DNA from: Chitinophagaceae bacterium
Lineage (GTDB): Bacteria > Bacteroidota > Bacteroidia > Chitinophagales > Chitinophagaceae
Length of the DNA stretch: 64,000 bases
Reading direction: 5' to 3'
NCBI GenBank assembly: GCA_016721725.1
Contig: JADKHN010000001.1
Span: forward strand, 372,001-436,000
Shown here: positions 60,562 through 64,000 of the stretch, piece after piece
Layout: every line of letters begins with the position of its first letter
Position numbering within the stretch: the first letter of the stretch is position 1
The notes under the pieces: generated by a model
Told to the model about the DNA's origin: nothing
Databases searched by the model: none
What the model saw: only the letters and a program-made list of their open reading frames with translations
Made by a program: the position numbers and the translations under genes

Positions 60562-63500
60562 TTAATTGGCAATGATTATTTTCTGTGTTACCGCTTCTTC
60601 ATTGATGAATAGCTGCAGGGAATAAACACCATTGCTGTATTTTGACAGGCCATTCAGTTGTAAAGTATTGGTACCCCGGGTCACCCGCTGGTTCTTCAGC
60701 AACACGATCTTACCCAGGTTGTCTATAAGCCGGATCGTGATGTCTGATTCTTTTTCCGCAAAGAAGATCACGCCCACATAATCCCTGGCCGGGTTGGGCA
60801 GGATACTGATCTGTGTCTTGTTCTGTTGTTTGCGCACCACCAGGATATTGCTGTACTGGATATCGCCGGCCTTGCTGATCACTTTTATACGGTAGTAGAT
60901 GATCTCCTTATTGATTCCCGCAACATCATCATTGAAGCCAAAGCTTTGTTGCTGATTCAACAAGACCGGTTGCGTTACGGTTCCCGTTCGGATGTAATTG
61001 ACATTGTCGGTACTTCGTTCCACTTCAAAATGATCCACTTCCCTGGACGCAATGATGGTCCAGTTCAGTTGTACCCGGTCGGCCTGTAAAACTCCGGTCA
61101 GCTGCAGGAACTCAACAGGAAGCACCACCCCCACAAAGCGCCAGTCGCGGTCGGTATTAGGGACGTATTTCCGGGTCACTGTGCACCGGGCGCCGGGCGT
61201 GGCGTCTCCGGTAAAGGTTCCGCCGGTTCCCATACGATAGGAAGTACCTTTTACATTGGTGGTTGAATTGAGTGAATCAAAACGATTGTCCAATCCGTCA
61301 TTATCGGTATCCAAACCGGTGAGGGTCACATTATCATCAGCCAATCCGTTCAGGTTGAAATCGTTTCCTTCGATGATGTCCAGCTGGCTGTCGCCGTCGC
61401 TGTTCGTATCGCGGTAATCGGGGGTTCCGTCAAAATCATGATCATATACGAATATGCCCGAACCTCCGTATCCCACTACATTATCATAGGTATTGGCCAG
61501 CCCGTCGCCATCCGTATCGGTGGTAACTGGCATCAGGTAACCTGCGGTTGACATGCCTTCAATATTATCCGGGATACCGTCGTTATCAGAATCGATATCC
61601 ACATAATCCGCTTTACCATCTCCATCGGTACTGCGAATGGTCAACGGGCCGGGCATAGCAGATACAGTGGTAGACCAGCCGTTCGTTCCCAGCGCTCCAT
61701 CCACGATGCCGTTCAGGTTGGCATCCGGCAATCCGGCTTCGATCACATCCACGATACCGTCGCCATCGGCATCCATATCATAGGCATTCGGTTTGGCGTC
61801 ATAATCCAGGTTCTTATTGGGATAGGTATCCGCCCTTCCATCGGTATTGCCATCGGATCCGGTCAGCAACAGGGCTCCCGCATTCAGGAAGGCATCGTGT
61901 ATGCCGTCCAGGTTGGCATCCGTGAATCCGTCCACCCTGCCATTATTATTGGCATCGGATGCACCGGCTTCTATGAGATCGGGTATCCCGTCATTATCAC
62001 TGTCGAGATCGATGTAATTGGGAACACCGTCACCGTCAAAATCAGGACGGTTCAAGCCGGTTCCGGTATTGGAGGCCCCGGTATTGTTGGCGTCTACATT
62101 TTGAGAAAGGCCATCGCCATCGGTATCGGTGAAGTTATCGATCTTGCCATCGCCGTTGGTATCCACACCATAGGCTTCCACCACATCGGGGATACCATCA
62201 TTGTCACTGTCCAGGTCACGCATATTGATGATGCCGTCCAGGTCAACATCAAAGCGGTCATCAACCCCGTCGGTATTGCTGTCAATACGACCCGGGAAAG
62301 TAGCATCAAGATAATTGGGGATCCCGTCATTATCTGAATCTCCCTCGGCCTGGAAAATATCATTTACATAATCATTATTATTGTCCACGTATCCCGGAGA
62401 AGCTGCGTCATAGGCATCCATGACGCCATTGGCCGGGTTGACATCCAGGAAGGCTGCCGCCAGGTTGCTCTCCACCCAGTCGGGAATACCGTCCTGGTCT
62501 TCATCCACATTACAGGTAATGGTTACCGTTACCTGCTGACAGGCGGTATTGTTACAATCGCCTTCTGCCCGAACATAATACGTTGTTGTGGTCGTGGGCG
62601 AGACGGATATCGACGCGCCGGTCCCTACAAGGGTTCCGCCGCAGGAGCCGGAATACCAATTCCAGCTGGCGCCGGTACCCAGGGATCCTCCGGTAATACC
62701 GAGATTGACCGAAAAGCCGGCACAGATATTATCCTTGTTCTTGGTGGCGGAGGTTGCCGCAAAGGAGATCATCTTTCCTGACAGTAACATTCCCGGCGAC
62801 GTATAACGACAGGCCACGATTCCCATATTGCCACTGGCCGCCATGATCACCCGGTAATACTTTCCGGTATCAGCCGGTGTCACCGGATTGATGGTATAAG
62901 TTGATGAGGTTGCACCCAAAATATCGGAGTAGGGGCCCGCAAGCACATTTGCCACCTGCCATTGATAAACTTTTGAACCGGGTACCACGGTGGTATCCGA
63001 TAAAGTAGACGTGAATGTCACTGCCATTCCCACACATCCTGTTCCCACACTCACGGTGGGCAAAGGATCACAAATGCCATACTGAACATCATCGATGGCG
63101 AAATCATTACCGCAACCACCCGGACCCGCATTGAGCATTTCCATGATGACATTGGTATAGCCGGCCGGCATCACCCATTTCATACCCAGTTGTTGCCAGG
63201 AATTGCTGGTGATATTGGCTGTTGTAAACTGGGTAATGGTAAGGCCGGTGGCCAGGTCTCTCATCCGGATCAGGAATTTGGGATATTTGAAACCGCCCAG
63301 TCCGTTACAGGTTACCTGGTAGGTCGCGTTGCCCAAAAAAGCCGTCCAGAAGGACATGGAATATTGTTGTCCGGGACAGGCAACGGGCAAAGTATCCCTG
63401 TAGAATACATTGGCCGGAGCATCGGCGTTCACCACCATCATCCGGCCATTCACATCACCGGTATGATCGGTGAGGCTGATCCAGTCGGCCAGGTTACCCA

Positions 63501-64000
63501 GGTTGGCGTTATTGGTTATACTGAACCGGTTGGTTCCAACCGGCTGGGTAGCTGTTCCCGTATATTGCGTACTCATGGATGGTGAAGCAGGTAATGAAGC
63601 GGATAATCCCACGCCCGTTCCAAATGTATTGGTATATAATACCTGGCTCAGTGTTCCGCATGGAGGAGTCGTCGGTGTCAATACGATCACAAACGGTGTG
63701 GGCTGACTTTCTCCCACGTCATCCGGTTTGCCGTTCTGATTCAGATCGGGTGTTGAACCATTGGTTGATGAATCCCGCAGGGCTACACTGTTCCATGCGG
63801 TACCCGTAGCAACGGCGGAATTGTTATAGACAACGCCCGACAGTATATTTGACAGGCGGCAGGAAATACGAATGGTAAAATTATTATTGGAAGCCGGATA
63901 ATTGGGCAGGGTTTGAGTGGCCGGGTTCAAGAGTGTCACGTTGGTGGTTCCATTATACCCGGCATTCAAAGTAAGTCCGGCCGGATTATTGGTGAAAACC
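60562..64000 (-). CDS. large calcium-repeat surface protein with type IX sorting tail (5' end outside window)
   Basis: The frame is open to the window edge, giving at least 1145 residues; the true start is beyond 64000. The N-terminal part shown resembles DUF11/conserved-repeat adhesin modules (NYPASNNNFTIRISCRLSN), then a galactose-binding-like region (YSMSFWTAFLG, GGCGNDFAIDDVQYG), an Ig-like segment with CAGFSVNLG and TTTTTYYVRAEGDC, and a long run of thrombospondin type-3-like Asp repeats. The C-terminus is a type IX sorting domain: ISILPNPARDYVGV, then a strand-rich end with YSNGVYSLQLF. It is secreted and attached by the T9SS, under PorX-type control in related species. Function may be adhesion. 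Confidence 0.9.
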   Translation of the reverse strand, partial: VFTNNPAGLTLNAGYNGTTNVTLLNPATQTLPNYPASNNNFTIRISCRLSNILSGVVYNNSAVATGTAWNSVALRDSSTNGSTPDLNQNGKPDDVGESQPTPFVIVLTPTTPPCGTLSQVLYTNTFGTGVGLSASLPASPSMSTQYTGTATQPVGTNRFSITNNANLGNLADWISLTDHTGDVNGRMMVVNADAPANVFYRDTLPVACPGQQYSMSFWTAFLGNATYQVTCNGLGGFKYPKFLIRMRDLATGLTITQFTTANITSNSWQQLGMKWVMPAGYTNVIMEMLNAGPGGCGNDFAIDDVQYGICDPLPTVSVGTGCVGMAVTFTSTLSDTTVVPGSKVYQWQVANVLAGPYSDILGATSSTYTINPVTPADTGKYYRVIMAASGNMGIVACRYTSPGMLLSGKMISFAATSATKNKDNICAGFSVNLGITGGSLGTGASWNWYSGSCGGTLVGTGASISVSPTTTTTYYVRAEGDCNNTACQQVTVTITCNVDEDQDGIPDWVESNLAAAFLDVNPANGVMDAYDAASPGYVDNNNDYVNDIFQAEGDSDNDGIPNYLDATFPGRIDSNTDGVDDRFDVDLDGIINMRDLDSDNDGIPDVVEAYGVDTNGDGKIDNFTDTDGDGLSQNVDANNTGASNTGTGLNRPDFDGDGVPNYIDLDSDNDGIPDLIEAGASDANNNGRVDGFTDANLDGIHDAFLNAGALLLTGSDGNTDGRADTYPNKNLDYDAKPNAYDMDADGDGIVDVIEAGLPDANLNGIVDGALGTNGWSTTVSAMPGPLTIRSTDGDGKADYVDIDSDNDGIPDNIEGMSTAGYLMPVTTDTDGDGLANTYDNVVGYGGSGIFVYDHDFDGTPDYRDTNSDGDSQLDIIEGNDFNLNGLADDNVTLTGLDTDNDGLDNRFDSLNSTTNVKGTSYRMGTGGTFTGDATPGARCTVTRKYVPNTDRDWRFVGVVLPVEFLQLTGVLQADRVQLNWTIIASREVDHFEVERSTDNVNYIRTGTVTQPVLLNQQQSFGFNDDVAGINKEIIYYRIKVISKAGDIQYSNILVVRKQQNKTQISILPNPARDYVGVIFFAEKESDITIRLIDNLGKIVLLKNQRVTRGTNTLQLNGLSKYSNGVYSLQLFINEEAVTQKIIIAN
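61268..62505 (-). repeat. coding repeat array: calcium-binding DxDxDG motifs
   Basis: About twenty Asp-rich motifs such as DSDNDGIPDVVE, DSDNDGIPDLIE, DTDGDGLSQ and DTDNDGLDNRFD run along this part of the surface protein. The spacing and the D-x-D-x-D-G-x-x-D pattern fit calcium-binding thrombospondin type-3 repeats, which stiffen when calcium is bound. Confidence 0.85.

Noticed and set aside
1..64000. CRISPR array, tRNA or rRNA genes, insertion sequences, prophage or defence systems
   Set aside because: No regular spacer-repeat pattern, no cloverleaf or rRNA sequence, no transposase or integrase and no terminal repeats were seen.

Overview
The window looks like a chromosomal segment of a Bacteroidota bacterium, most likely Chitinophagaceae or a close relative. 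This rests on protein families and signals, not on a 16S match. Markers are a fused LpxC-FabZ, the type IX secretion regulator PorX, a type IX sorted surface protein, a Bacteroidota-type geranylgeranylglyceryl phosphate synthase, a DUF5686 outer-membrane protein, and repeated TAnnTTTG (-7) promoter boxes, several only 3-5 bases from the start codon. Base composition is moderate and fairly even. I saw no tRNA, rRNA, CRISPR array, insertion sequence, phage gene or integrase. No gene-free stretch exceeds 300 bases; the longest are about 19616-19885 and 56623-56884. | Layout. 1-5.7 kb: tail of a RelA/SpoT-type protein, a small helical protein, acyl-CoA dehydrogenase, a helix-hairpin-helix protein, a metallo-beta-lactamase-fold phosphodiesterase, a small conserved protein and PorX. 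5.8-13.9 kb: an HD phosphohydrolase, then lipid A genes (lpxD, a DUF5686 protein, lpxC-fabZ, lpxA) and an ABC ATPase. 13.8-28.4 kb: alanine dehydrogenase, TsaE, a copper P-type ATPase, RecQ, an LtaS-like phosphoglycerol transferase, a HerA-like ATPase, a di-heme peroxidase, an OmpR-type regulator, a serine hydrolase, RuvB and an F420-reductase-like oxidoreductase. 28.5-32.7 kb: a LytS/LytTR two-component pair, M28 peptidase and GGGP synthase. | 32.7-35 kb: arfB followed tightly by an MbnP-like lipoprotein and an MbnH-like di-heme enzyme, a pair known for tryptophan oxidation linked to copper. 35-46.7 kb: polysaccharide flippase, metallophosphoesterase, YncE/phosphoesterase fusion, amidase, zinc alcohol dehydrogenase, ChaN-like lipoprotein, two secreted proteins, TcdA and TatD. 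46.8-48.1 kb: an ECF sigma operon ending in a small gene interrupted by an in-frame TGA. 48.1-51.5 kb: the fused B12-dependent mutase IcmF. | 52.5-59.7 kb is the most unusual part. It is a divergent respiratory-looking island. Leftward genes encode a short twin-arginine-like protein, a periplasmic multi-[Fe-S] protein lacking one usual cysteine ligand, an NrfD/ActC-like quinol membrane subunit, an anchored secreted protein and a monoheme cytochrome c. Rightward genes encode two lipoproteins with atypical CX4CH or CXCH motifs and a DUF5777-like outer-membrane barrel. No molybdopterin catalytic subunit or ActA-like multiheme subunit is present, so it may be an uncharacterised quinol-to-periplasm or outer-membrane electron route. 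59.7-64 kb: RsmA and a very large calcium-repeat protein with a type IX sorting tail that runs off the window.
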